Assembly: GCA_022113835.1 (NCBI GenBank) | Contig: JAILWY010000028.1 | Span: forward strand, 4,526,001 to 4,590,000 | Direction of reading: 5' to 3' | DNA: 64,000 nt | From: Atopsyche davidsoni | Taxonomy: Eukaryota; Arthropoda; Insecta; Trichoptera; Hydrobiosidae | In this document: positions 50,916 to 61,181 of the stretch, piece by piece | How the letters are laid out: every line of letters begins with the position of its first letter | Numbering within the stretch: the stretch's first letter is position 1 | Translations under genes and position numbers: made by a program | The notes under the pieces: generated by a model | The model's input: the letters and a program-made list of their open reading frames with translations, nothing else | Told to the model about the DNA's origin: nothing | Databases searched by the model: none

Positions 50916-50977
50916 TCTGAAACATAAACCCCATTGATAATTTCAAATATTTCTCTCTTTACTATTTCTTAAATGCT

Positions 50978-51028
50978 TGAAGATGCCGACGGGGCATGTT
51001 GGCGAAACTGGTCGCGTACACAAAATAA
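50978..51028 (+). repeat. Penelope-type hammerhead-like end
   Basis: CTTGAAGATGCCGAC, loop, GTTGGCGAAACTGGTCGCG: a six-pair stem II (GCCGAC/GTTGGC) and GAAAC-TG-GTC are kept, but the left core is TGAAGA rather than CUGAUGA. It lies in the intron of the 53-aa peptide gene. Confidence 0.4.
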
Positions 51029-51234
51029 AAAATCACTATAAGTATTTATATTAAATAGTAATAAATTTATTTTGTATTTTTATATATTTTATTGAAAATT
51101 TTAATAACACTCTGTACTTGCTCCCATACTGGATTAAATTATTTCAAGTTTTTTTTTTATTTAATTGTTTAATTTTACTCCCCTAAAAGATTTTAAACGT
51201 GTCTAAGTTTAAAAAAAATTTAAAAATTACTTAC

Positions 51235-51300
51235 CTGTTTTAAATTGCAATGTAAAACAATGATTAACTTAATTAAAGTGGCAAAGTTATAGAAAACAAC
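51235..51300 (-). other. Probable noncoding first exon of the 53-aa peptide gene
   Basis: The minus-strand sequence AAAACAG|GTAAGTAAT is a near-perfect donor, and its intron would end exactly one base before the ATG at 50915. The 5' end is not defined; the right boundary given is approximate. Confidence 0.4.
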
Positions 51301-51611
51301 ATGAAGCATTAAAATCTGTTTTAAGTATGACTGATTAATCCTTTATAGGACGCATATTATTTTATATAACTAATCTAAATATTATAAATTATTTAAAGAT
51401 ATTAACTAAAGTAAGGCAGAATATTCGGTAATCGGTAATTTTTAATTCAATATTTAAATAAATAATTTTTTTAATAATACATACAATCAACTTATACTGT
51501 TAAGTAAATAAAAAATATTTTTTTTATAATAATTTGTTAAAATAAAAAAAACGTAGTATTTAAATGTGTATTTCATACATTTGTATTTTTTAAAATGTTT
51601 CTACACATTTT

Positions 51612-51675
51612 AGTCGCCAGTCGGCAACAAAGAAGCAGCCAGGAACACGTGTTTGTGTCACTTATCCGAACAGTT
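51612..51675 (+). promoter_or_regulatory. E-box module, copy 3, between two divergent peptide genes
   Basis: CAGTCGGCAACAA is followed 28 bases on by AACACGTGTTT (51646-51651) and CACTTATCCGAACAG. It sits in the roughly 650-base space between the 53-aa gene (minus) and the 70-aa gene (plus), where a shared promoter would be expected. Confidence 0.45.
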
Positions 51676-51891
51676 GGACGGGATAGTAATCATTGATAAA
51701 AAGACCTCTGCCATTTAAAGAGTTATTTTTTTATAAGTATTTATATATTATATATTAAATTCGTGATGGCTTGACACGTGTAAGCAAAGATCGTGTGTCG
51801 ACAATGAAGAGTAAAAAAAATGTCTAAACTTTCCATGCGTTTAATCTTTATGTCTCGGAAATGTCTCACGACATTGTAATTTATTTTTCAG

Positions 51892-51944
51892 CAGCACAAG
51901 TAACAGCTGCTTTTTCAGAATATTCTCGTCCCAGATTTTCACAG
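51892..51944 (+). other. Probable 5' noncoding exon of the 70-aa peptide gene
   Basis: A 53-base segment is framed by an acceptor (ttatttttcag) and a strong donor (CACAG|GTGAGT). The next acceptor, gatttcag at 52068-52075, lies two bases before the start codon of the 70-aa peptide. If the upstream acceptor is unused, transcription may instead start a little upstream and the exon would be longer. Confidence 0.4.
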
Positions 51945-52077
51945 GTGAGTTTAATTATTTATATTAGTATTTTATATAAAAAAATATTTATATATGAAGT
52001 AAAGTATTTATTCAGAAATAAAATTTTAATAAATACGCGTGTAAAAATGAAATATTTTTTTTCTTTTGATTTCAGCC

Positions 52078-52290
52078 ATGAGACTTGTTTTTTTGTTGAT
52101 GGTGATGATGGTAGCTGCTGGTGTTGTGTATGGAGGGATCCTCGTCCCCCATAGACATCGCAGGAGCAACTGGAGACACTTCCAGAGGGAGCTGGAGGAC
52201 CTCAAAACCTGCCATGATAATCAGAAGATAGTCATCGAAGCCTGCGACAGACCAGCTGGAGATTCAAATTTACCCGAAAAAGGACTATGA
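52078..52290 (+). CDS. 70-aa secreted peptide, unrecognised
   Basis: The ATG sits two bases after a clear splice acceptor. Residues 1-20 form a strong signal peptide (MRLVFLLMVMMVAAGVVYGG). The mature part of about 50 residues has a basic His/Arg-rich start (VPHRHRRSNWRH), a short amphipathic helix-like stretch and just two cysteines (KTCHDNQKIVIEACDR) able to form one disulfide. The stop is TGA at 52288-52290, and AATAAA follows at 52347-52352. It is divergent from the 53-aa gene and convergent with the large polyprotein gene, whose stop is about 290 bases away. It shares the MRL start and the intron-just-before-ATG layout with the 53-aa gene. Function unknown. Confidence 0.7.
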   Translation: MRLVFLLMVMMVAAGVVYGGILVPHRHRRSNWRHFQRELEDLKTCHDNQKIVIEACDRPAGDSNLPEKGL

Positions 52291-52346
52291 ATTCATAAAT
52301 CTGTTTTATTGAAACTACTCATGGCATTTACCATCAAAATTCTCTT

Positions 52347-52352
52347 AATAAA
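52347..52352 (+). terminator. Polyadenylation signal of the 70-aa peptide gene
   Basis: An AATAAA hexamer lies 57 bases past the stop codon and is followed by an A-run. Confidence 0.5.
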
Positions 52353-52502
52353 AAAAAAGACAAGTATTCTTTTTTAATTAATTATTTTCAATGATTTCTC
52401 TGAGATATCATGTATAAAAAAATACGTTGAAATACGCCTTTTGAATTTTGTTAGAGTTGAGTCAAAATAATAAAAAAATAATAAAGGACATTAAATTATA
52501 TA

Positions 52503-52527
52503 TTTATTGGGTAATAAAATTTTTATT
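52503..52527 (-). terminator. Polyadenylation signals of the repeat polyprotein gene
   Basis: Two minus-strand AATAAA hexamers (52503-52508 and 52522-52527) lie 55 to 80 bases past the stop of the large minus-strand gene. Its 3' end and that of the 70-aa gene are only about 150 bases apart. Confidence 0.5.
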
Positions 52528-52581
52528 CAAACATACAAAATTATTACATATCTTTGGGTATAAAATATATATGGAGATCTT

Positions 52582-55500
52582 TTATCCCGAGTGACAACAC
52601 CCCAAATGTGGTTGACGACGATGGTCCATCTTTTCACCCTTGTACTCTTCAGCGGCAGCGTTGTCGTCCTCTGGATCAGTCTTCACACCTTCATCCACTC
52701 CAGCCCCATTAAACTGTTCTTCGTCATCAGTGCTCTTTTCAGGGGTGTTTTCTTGAGACGTGTCTGATGCGTCGGAGTAATTTGAAGATTCGCTCGCAGT
52801 CTCAAGCTCGTTCGAGCTTGTCTCACTGTCGGTGCTTTCAGTTTCAGTTTCATCGTTTCCGGGATCTATCGTCGAATCATCATTAAATGTTGTAGTATCG
52901 CCCGAATCATCATTGACTTCTATAGTTTCAGCCGCTGCCACCTCTTCCTTTTCTCCCTCTTGAAATCCATCGACGTCACCTTCTCTGCTTGCAAAGGTCA
53001 CCGGTGCATTGTTATAAAGTATAGCTTCATCTGAATCGAAGTTGTTGTGTGCTTCTGCTTCTCCGTTGAGGTTTTCATGATCGTCATCATCGATTTCGTC
53101 GCGGTCACCACTTTTAGTTACTTCGTCATCTATAACAGAAAACTCCACCCTTTATCATATTTATTTGCGGATCAAATGCTTATCAGGTTCTTAATTGTGG
53201 AAACCGTCACTTTTTTCTTTCGTCGTCAATCAATATCTTCAAAGGATCAAACCCTTCATCATCAACCCTTTATCCTCTCATCAAACTTTAAGCATCAATT
53301 AAAAAATTTAAACATCACAAATCATTCATACCATAATAAAAATGATCTTTTATTGCCGAGGCTTCATCTAATGTTTAATTTCTATTATTACCTGAATCTA
53401 CTCCATCAAAGTCAGGGTAATTATTGGTTTTTTTTTCGTGATCTAACTCTCCATCATCATCAACATCATCACCCGTTTTTATACTTTCATCTACATCGTC
53501 ATGAAAATCATTACTTTCAACAGTAGTTGCCCAATCATCCGGATCAATTTGCCTCCTTTTTCTAGATTTGACTTGCTCAGTCTCATGAACATTGTAGTCA
53601 TTCATTACATTGCGTTTGACTTTGTTGGTTACAAGTGGAACTCCGGTAATATCCACTTCGTTTGCATTCTCAACAAAGGTCAACACTTGGGTGGTTCCCT
53701 GGACATCTCTTTTCTCAATGTGTGATTCTTCTTGGAGAACATCGCGTTTGACTTTGTTGGTCACTAGTGGAACTCCGGAAATATCCACTTCGTTTGCGTT
53801 CTCAACAAAAGTCAACACTTGGGTGGTTCCCTGGACATCTCTTTTCTCAATATGTGATTCTTCTTGGAGAACATCGCGTTTGACTTTGTTGATCACTAGT
53901 GGAACTCCGGTAATATCCACTTCGTTTGCGTTCTCAACAAAGGTCAACACTTGGGTGGTTCCCTGGACATCTCTTTTCTGAATGTGTGATTCTTCTTGGA
54001 GAACATCGTGTTTGATTTTGTTGGTCACTAGTGGAACTCCGGTAATATCCACTTCGTTTGCGTTCTCAACAAAAGTCAACACTTGGGTGGTTCCCTGGAC
54101 ATCTCTTTTCTCAATATGTGATTCTTCTTGGATAATATCGCGTTTGACTTTGTTGGTCACTAGTGGAACTCCTGTAATATCCACTTCGTTTGCGTTCTCA
54201 ACAAACGTCAACACTTGGGTGGTTCCCTGGACATCTCTTTTCTCAATATGTGATTCTTCTTGGAGAACATCGCCTTTGACTTTGTAGGTTATTAGTGGAA
54301 CTCCGGTAATATCCACTTCGTTTGCGTTCTCAACAAAGGTCAACACTTGGGTGGTTCCCTGGACATCTCTTTTCTGAATGTGTGATTCTTCTTGGAGAAC
54401 ATCGTGTTTGATTTTGTTGGTCACTAGTGGAACTCCGGTAATATCCACTTCGTTTGCGTTCTCAACAAAAGTCAACACTTGGGTGGTTCCCTGGACATCT
54501 CTTTTCTCAATATGTGATTCTTCTTGGATAATATCGCGTTTGACTTTGTTGGTCACTAGTGGAACTCCTGTAATATCCACTTCGTTTGCGTTCTCAACAA
54601 ACGTCAACACTTGGGTGGTTCCCTGGACATCTCTTTTCTCAATATGTGATTCTTCTTGGAGAACATCGCCTTTGACTTTGTAGGTTATTAGTGGAACTCC
54701 GGTAATATCCACTTCGTTTGCATTCTCAACAAACGTCAGCACTTGGGTGGTTTCCTGGACATCTCTTTTCTCAATATGTGATTCTTCTTGGAGAACATCG
54801 CGTTTGACTTTGTTGGTCACTAGTGGAACTCCTGTAATATCCACTTCGTTTGCGTTCTCAACAAACGTCAATACTTGGGTGGTTCCCTGGACATCTCTTT
54901 TCTCAATATGTGATTCTTCTTGGAGAACATCGCCTTTGACTTTGTTGATCACTAGTGGAACTCCGGTAATATCCACTTCGTTTGCGTTCTCAACAAAAGT
55001 CAACACTTGGGTGGTTCCCTGGACATCTCTTTTCTCAATATGTGATTCTTCTTGGAGAACATCGCGTTTGACTTTGTTGGTCACTAGTGGAACTCCGGTA
55101 ATATCCACTTCGTTTGCGTTCTCAACAAAGGTCAACACTTGGGTGGTTCCCTGGACATCTCTTTTCTGAATGTGTGATTCTTCTTGGAGAACATCGCCTT
55201 TGACTTTGTAGGTTATTAGTGGAACTCCGGTAATATCCACTTCGTTTGCATTCTCAACAAACGTCAGCACTTGGGTGGTTTCCTGGACATCTCTTTTCTC
55301 AATATGTGATTCTTCTTGGAGAACATCGCGTTTGACTTTGTTGGTCACTAGTGGAACTCCTGTAATATCCACTTCGTTTGCGTTCTCAACAAACGTCAAT
55401 ACTTGGGTGGTTCCCTGGACATCTCTTTTCTCAATATGTGATTCTTCTTGGAGAACATCGCCTTTGACTTTGTAGGTTATCAGTGGAACTCCGGTAATAT

Positions 55501-56584
55501 CCACTTCGTTTGCGTTCTCAACAAACGTCAACACTTGGGTTGTTTCCTGGACATCTCTTTTCTCAATGTGTGATTCTCCTTGAAGAATATCGCCTTTGAC
55601 TTTGTAGGTTATTAGTGGAACTCCGGTAACATCCACTTCGTTTGCGTTCTCAACAAAGTTCAACACTTGGGTGGTTCCCTGGACATTTCTTTTCTCAATG
55701 CGTGATATTTCTTGAAGTACATCGCGTTTGCCTTTGTTGATAACTAGTGGGACTCCTGTAAAATTTTCCTCTTCCTTACCCTCTTCGTTTGCGTTCTCAA
55801 CAATCGTAAACACTTGAGTGGATTCGTTGACATCTCTTTTAACAATTCGCCAATTTGCTTTAGGTACTTCGCGTTTAACATTGTTATCCTGTAAGGGATC
55901 TCCGATATCGTCTTTAAAATCCGCATTATCAATATATATTAGCACCTGATTGGATCCATCGTAACTTTTTTCTTGTTTGTCATCTGATTCGTGTATTGGA
56001 AATACCGGCATATGTTTCCTTCGCTTCTTAAAGTGTCCACGTTCATCTGAATGTCGTTTCTCCCTATTGGCCATTCTCTTATATCTTTCCTTTATTTCGT
56101 CTCTTTTTTTCCGCAGTATTATGTCCTCTTCCTCGCGGACAGTCGTCTCTTTAGGGTTGTCTATCGTGAGATCTTCGTTTGGGTCATCTGCAGATATTTC
56201 TTCGCTAGTTTTAAAATAGATTGGGTTAAAAAAACGTTCATCAAATGCTATTGTTAAAATTGAATCATCATCATAATCCGATTGTCTTTTTTGTATGCTT
56301 CTCTTTTTTTTTGATTCTCCGTATGCGTCTCTTTTCACCATGTTCTTTACACGACTTTCTCTCTTGAATCTGGTGTTTTCTGTGTCTTTTTCATTTGCTG
56401 TAAGATTTTCCGTTTTGTCTAGCTCTACCCCGTATTCTTCTTCTTGTTCTATAGCTTCTCTTTTTTCCACCATGAAATTTTCATATTCAACATCGTCCTC
56501 GTTAGGGGTGTAGCGCTTGATCAACATGACAACAGTAATAAAGACTACTGTGAAAATTAACACCTTAGGCCATATTCGAGACAT
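52582..56584 (-). CDS. Repeat polyprotein precursor (1246 aa) with Lys-Arg-delimited 44-aa repeats, unrecognised
   Basis: Two minus-strand exons, 53392-56584 and 52582-53129, join in frame (TCA G| plus |AT GAC) across a 262-base intron. The ATG lies two bases after an acceptor (ttttttcccag). Residues 1-25 contain a hydrophobic span (KVLIFTVVFITVVML) followed by KR. It lacks a clear cleavage site and may be a type II anchor rather than a signal peptide. Residues about 30-220 are charged with many KR, RKKR and KKRR sites. About 288-991 are sixteen near-identical 44-residue repeats, preceded by two degenerate ones. The tail and exon 2 are extremely rich in Asp, Glu, Ser and Thr, ending HLGCCHSG. 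The layout resembles precursors cut by furin-type convertases into many peptides. No family was recognised. Confidence 0.85.
53607..55960 (-). repeat. 132-bp coding tandem repeat (44-aa unit), 16 good and 2 degenerate copies
   Basis: Each unit encodes DVQGTTQVLTFVENANEVD, then ITGVPLVTNKVKR, then DVLQEESHIEKR. Units differ at few sites: G/E in DVQ(G/E)TTQ, VTN/ITY/VIN, and KVKRD versus KVKGD or KIKHD. Blocks of three units (396 bp) and four units (528 bp) are themselves repeated almost exactly, which points to recent unequal exchange. The KR before DVQ is kept in all sixteen good units, while the second site is lost in many. Confidence 0.95.
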
Positions 56585-56872
56585 ACCTGGGAAAAAATAA
56601 TAAAACAATTAAATAAAAAAAAAAAAAAAGATCTACTAATAATTATATTTGCTTAAATATTTCTTTATATATATTTAATATTTAATATCGCTACCATTAT
56701 ATTGTTTGTACAGTATATTTTAAGCAATACAATATGATTTATCCAGTTGAAGAAAAAAATGTGTATTAATCAATTAATGAAGTCTAAATAATAATAATAT
56801 AATGATCAAATATTTCTTTGCATTTAAAGTATTTTGTTATAATTTTTTTTTTTTAAAATTAATAAAACTTAC

Positions 56873-56930
56873 TGGATTGGATTTTTGTAAGTACACATTA
56901 GTATTGGAGTTAATCTAAAACTGAAAATAT
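56873..56930 (-). other. Possible noncoding first exon of the repeat polyprotein gene
   Basis: A minus-strand donor (AATCCA|GTAAGTTTT) ends at 56873, giving a 287-base intron before the coding exon. The 5' end of this exon is not defined and the right boundary is approximate. Confidence 0.35.
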
Positions 56931-57897
56931 TTAATCTATACGCGACTCTTGCCCAAGTAACTATTAATAACGAGTCGTGATTTGTACTTCGGTTTCAGGG
57001 CTCGCTGTATAGTCAACATAAAATATTTTTAAACACTGAAAAATTGCCGTCGGTTCGGACAAAAATCATTATTGTGGATTGCGAGAAATTACACGGGAGA
57101 AAAAAATTAGTTCGGATAATCGAATGAGAAATCTGTACGCATGAAACTGCAAGACCTGGAAGCGTTCATACACAGTTGCGGCTGTGTCTGACTTGCTTCG
57201 TCTGCGATGAATTAGAATAAAAATTACTTATTGCAAGCAGGCGTGCTATCGGCTGGATTACAAACACAGTTATAGGTGGTTCAGCCCTGACTCGTCGGCT
57301 TCGTACGGCATACGGTCTCTTTGTTTTGTTATGAGTTCAACATAAAACAAAGGTCGTGACTCACGACAAGTGCTCTTGTCGCTGTGTTTAATTCACGTGT
57401 CACGATAAAATTACGTATACAAGCTTTATCAGTCGCAAAATGACTTATTACTGTGGAATGTTATCATAAAAATATAAATGTTGCAACTAAGTTTTAAAAA
57501 AAATGGCTGTTGCTTCCAGCGAAGGCTTTAATATATTTTTTTATCTTCTCTCCTCGTGTTCATGGTTTTCTATGGGGAAAATAGCGTAGTGGGTCCCCGG
57601 GGCCTTCTACCCTGCTGCCCAATAGCATTACTATATAATCCTTTCGTTACAAAGTCTTAGATCTGATTCTCCTTCTGCAGCAGGTTACAGAAGCACTCCA
57701 GATGCATTCCAAGTCCACTACTCCATTACCGATCCTTTACACACTCCCAGAGTGCAAGCAACAGCACGTGGAGTGCAAAGAGCGCGGAACTATTTCTGAC
57801 AGTTATTTTTTATTTATTATCATAACATTTTGTATCGCCTCATGGTCCTGCTCGCGCGCGGAGGAGATGCAACAATAATAATGTATTTTTTATTTAG

Positions 57898-58017
57898 TAT
57901 TGTTCCCCTACGAATTCCGGAGCCGGAATCAAAGCTGCACCGACGGCGACTTCCAAGCAGGCTGCCAGCGCCCCCGGGGCTGCGACCCTCAGCCCCCTCA
58001 GCCCTTATTAAATTCCT
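57898..58017 (+). CDS. Possible isolated Cys-rich exon
   Basis: A good acceptor (gtattttttatttag) opens a GC-rich frame, LFPYEFRSRNQSCTDGDF then QAGCQRPRGCDPQPPQPLL, that ends at TCCTCG|GTACGC, a weak donor. The three cysteines and the GC content contrast with the surroundings. No partner exon or family was recognised. Confidence 0.25.
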
Positions 58018-58340
58018 CGGTACGCGTGCGCGCTGCTACTCCGCCCACTTCACAGGGCCGCATTGGGCAAAAAATATATATTAAATAATAATTATATTTC
58101 GTTTGATATTGTTCGTCACGTCAAGCACAAGCACAACGTCTCGATTCACATTTAAATAAATAAAAAAATAAAATTAAGGTTTTTGAAAGACACGCTGTAT
58201 ACAAGTCTGCACTTCTAGCTACACGGTTTTGCTATTTGGACCAAATTGGCTTGGCTTATTTGCTGGATAAATATTAAACAATTTATTGGTTACTAATGAG
58301 AGAGTCTTGCTCAGCAAAAAAGCATATATTTAGCGTCTCA

Positions 58341-58373
<33 letters not shown>

Positions 58374-59157
58374 GTATACTACAGTACATAATTGTCAAAG
58401 GAAAAACGCACATTGGTGATAAATATGTATTAAATCAAATGGTCACCAACCTAATATGAAAGCACTTAAATATTATTGTGAATAAAAAAAATCATGTGAG
58501 AGTCGATTACTCGAATAGTTTACGTAATATATATTTTTTTAGATTTAAGTGGTCCCCGTTCTCGTCGTTCTGTCGCATGTGCATGGCTGCCATTCTGTAC
58601 CCTGAGCATGTGTCATGGATCAGTGATGGAGTAGTGGTCTTGGAATGATTGTGGAAGGATGTGGAAGGACACAACACCAGAGGCTCCCAACGGGGGCGGT
58701 GGCGGGTCCAAGGGAAAATGGGGGGCGTCATGTGATACCTCTGTGGTATTTTTATATGAAAAAAAAATTTGGTATAATTATAACTGTCATGTCAAAGGGG
58801 GCGTTGGAATTTTTTTTTCTTGTCAAGGGGGCGGTGGTCAATAAAAGGTTGGGAGCCTATGCACTACACCATTTTCCCTAAAAAAAAATCGCATAAATCA
58901 GTGAAAACTCCTCTGAGGAGAGGCACCCGAAGATATTAAAATGCTGGTGTGTGTGATAAATAATTAATTATTATGAATCGTTTTGCGTCCAAGCCGGCCC
59001 TGTGGAATATGCATTGCCCCTCCCTCTCCCCCCGACCACCCGCGCTCTCCCCTCCCCACTCCCCCCCCATGGCCTCCCTAATGACGTCATGTCTAATGAG
59101 ATAACCCAGGGAAGCTAATCAGTGCCGCCTAATTTCAAAATTAAATAACTTGGCCCG

Positions 59158-59222
59158 CGGGGGGGGGGGGGGGAGAGTGGGGGGGAGAGAGCGGGGGAGA
59201 GTGGGGGGAGAGCGGGAAGAGG
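59158..59222. repeat. G-rich purine tract
   Basis: A run of about 15 G followed by repeated GAGAG(T/C)GGGGG units, all purine on the plus strand. It has quadruplex and triplex potential. The C-rich stretch at about 59020-59070 lies just upstream. Confidence 0.8.
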
Positions 59223-60959
59223 GGACCTCCAGAGCGCGTTATTTGCTCATTTTATTATTGTAAGCGCTCAAATTTAAGTTTTATTTATAAACGCGCGCCA
59301 ATGTACCGAGGGGGGAGATATATTTTATACATCAAACGATTCAATAAAAATATTTTATTTTTTTTAAATATTAAAAATTATTAATTTTTATATTATTTCA
59401 CGCCGTGATTGTAGTACGGAAAGCAATGAGGCAAATTTATTTTTTGTTTCGTAATATATTCAGGTTTCGATTGACGATACACACATTTATAATTGGCTCA
59501 TCGTACTTTGCGCGAATGAGGCCAGATTACTTATGTATTAAAAAAATAATTTTAAAATATGCATATATTAATAAATAAAACATATTTCTGACTCCTCGAT
59601 AGCAAGGTGGGCTTCACCTGCTGCCAAATGGCTTTGATAGCAGCTTCTGTGTACCTGCAGGGGATGAAGCTCATCTCTCACTCCCTACTAATGAGAAGAT
59701 GGAATTAAATCGGTTACATAAATCCGATGCAGGCTAATAAATAATTTTAAATAAAATTTAAATATTTTTAAACAAAACAATAGGCGCCATTATTTTATTT
59801 TTAATTTTTTGAAAATCAAAGTTCACCAAGCACTGATATTTTTGAAGACATATATATTCTTTTAATGCAGTTTATAGGCCAGAAAAATGCGCGCACAGAT
59901 ATTTGATTGATTTTTTATTGACTGCATTAATAAAAAAATTACGAATAATTAAATAGACAGTAATACATGAATTTTGATTTGTGTTTTTATTTTTTTATGT
60001 TTTTTCTATCGGAAAAGTAGCAATACATTTTTTTATTTTATTTTTACATGGCAATATCAGCATTTCCGGTAGCAGATGTCATTTGTATTTTTACTCAGTG
60101 CTTGTGACGTCTTTTGTGCGATGTTTTAATTGAATTATTCATATTAATATATGCTTTGCATGTCGTGCGTTGTGCCTCGTTAATATTTGTGTGTTTGTGC
60201 ATCAAATCCAAAATTCCTGAACTATTTTTGTAAGCACAACGAAATCGATTCACCATTTGTAACAATAACATATTTTTTTACTAGGTAGTCCAAAATAATT
60301 GCAATGCATGCCTTGAATTGCATAAATTGATTCATCAGAACAAAATGCGTTCTTAATGAAAATATTGATTTTTGCGATACTTTAAAGGGTCAATTAAAAC
60401 CGTGACGCAAAAAAATTGCAGTCAAAGCGATGACACTTGCTTAATACGTCATTAGGTCATTTACCGACGTCATTAAAAAGGGTTCATTTGGACATCAAAT
60501 GACCAGCTGCTAAGCCTTCCGCTTGCGCAAGTAGAAACACTACCTTTTAGTTTCAAAGGGGTGAGTTTAAATCTGATTCAGTTTTAAGGGTGGATTTTTA
60601 TGGGAGTAACGCTTCCGAGTAATCCATTTTTTGCTCTGCTGGATTTATTATTATTAAATATACGTAATTATATATTTTTATTTCTATACTGTCTTTCAGT
60701 GTTGTTCTTACGCCGATTCTCACTTTATATAAGTATAAATATTAAAAAAATATATTGAAGGTATTTATATATTTTGAATACGTAGATCAAATCACTTGAC
60801 GGCATTGAAATTTTTTTTTTAGCAATAACAATGAAATGTATTTTGTGTGTTATTAGAGTTTTATCATTCTTGGTTTATATTTAGACTTGATGTATGTTTT
60901 TCATTTAAAACACTATAGTTGATCATTTTTGACATTTGATTGGTGAAGATCCATTATTG

Positions 60960-61181
60960 TAATGATAAAAGTAGCTTTGTATTTTGTCTTCACTTCGAGT
61001 TTATTATATTTTTTGCATGACTAGTTTCGACCAAATAGACTAGGTCATCATCAGATGCATAACTAAACTGAACTTTAGTTACGCATATGATGATGACCTA
61101 GTCTATTTGGTCGAAGCTGTCATGCAAAAAATATAATAAACTCAAAGTGAAGACAAAAAACAAAGCTACTTTTATCATTAT
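60960..61181. mobile_element. Foldback (near-palindromic) Penelope-like fragment
   Basis: Two arms of about 105 bases are nearly exact inverses: TAATGATAAAAGTAGCTTTG at the left and its complement at the right, around a short centre near 61066-61080. Each arm contains a GCATGAC...TTTCGACCAAATAGACTAGG block; a one-armed relative lies at 13350-13475. Confidence 0.8.
61014..61059 (-). ncRNA. Minimal type I hammerhead-ribozyme-like motif
   Basis: On the minus strand: TGCAT (stem I), CTGATGA (core), one T, GACC...GGTC (stem II), GAAA (core), C-TA-G (short stem III), TC, then ATGCA closing stem I. Predicted cleavage is between plus-strand positions 61019 and 61018. All core bases match the hammerhead consensus except for one extra U before stem II. 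Very short stem III is known in Penelope-like elements. The opposite arm has core changes. Confidence 0.5.

Noticed and set aside
53610..55475. Long plus-strand frames opposite the polyprotein repeats (CDSSWRTSRLTLLVTSG type)
   Set aside because: They are antisense shadows of the 132-bp coding repeat; the minus frame is open for over 3 kb and has splice sites and a leader.
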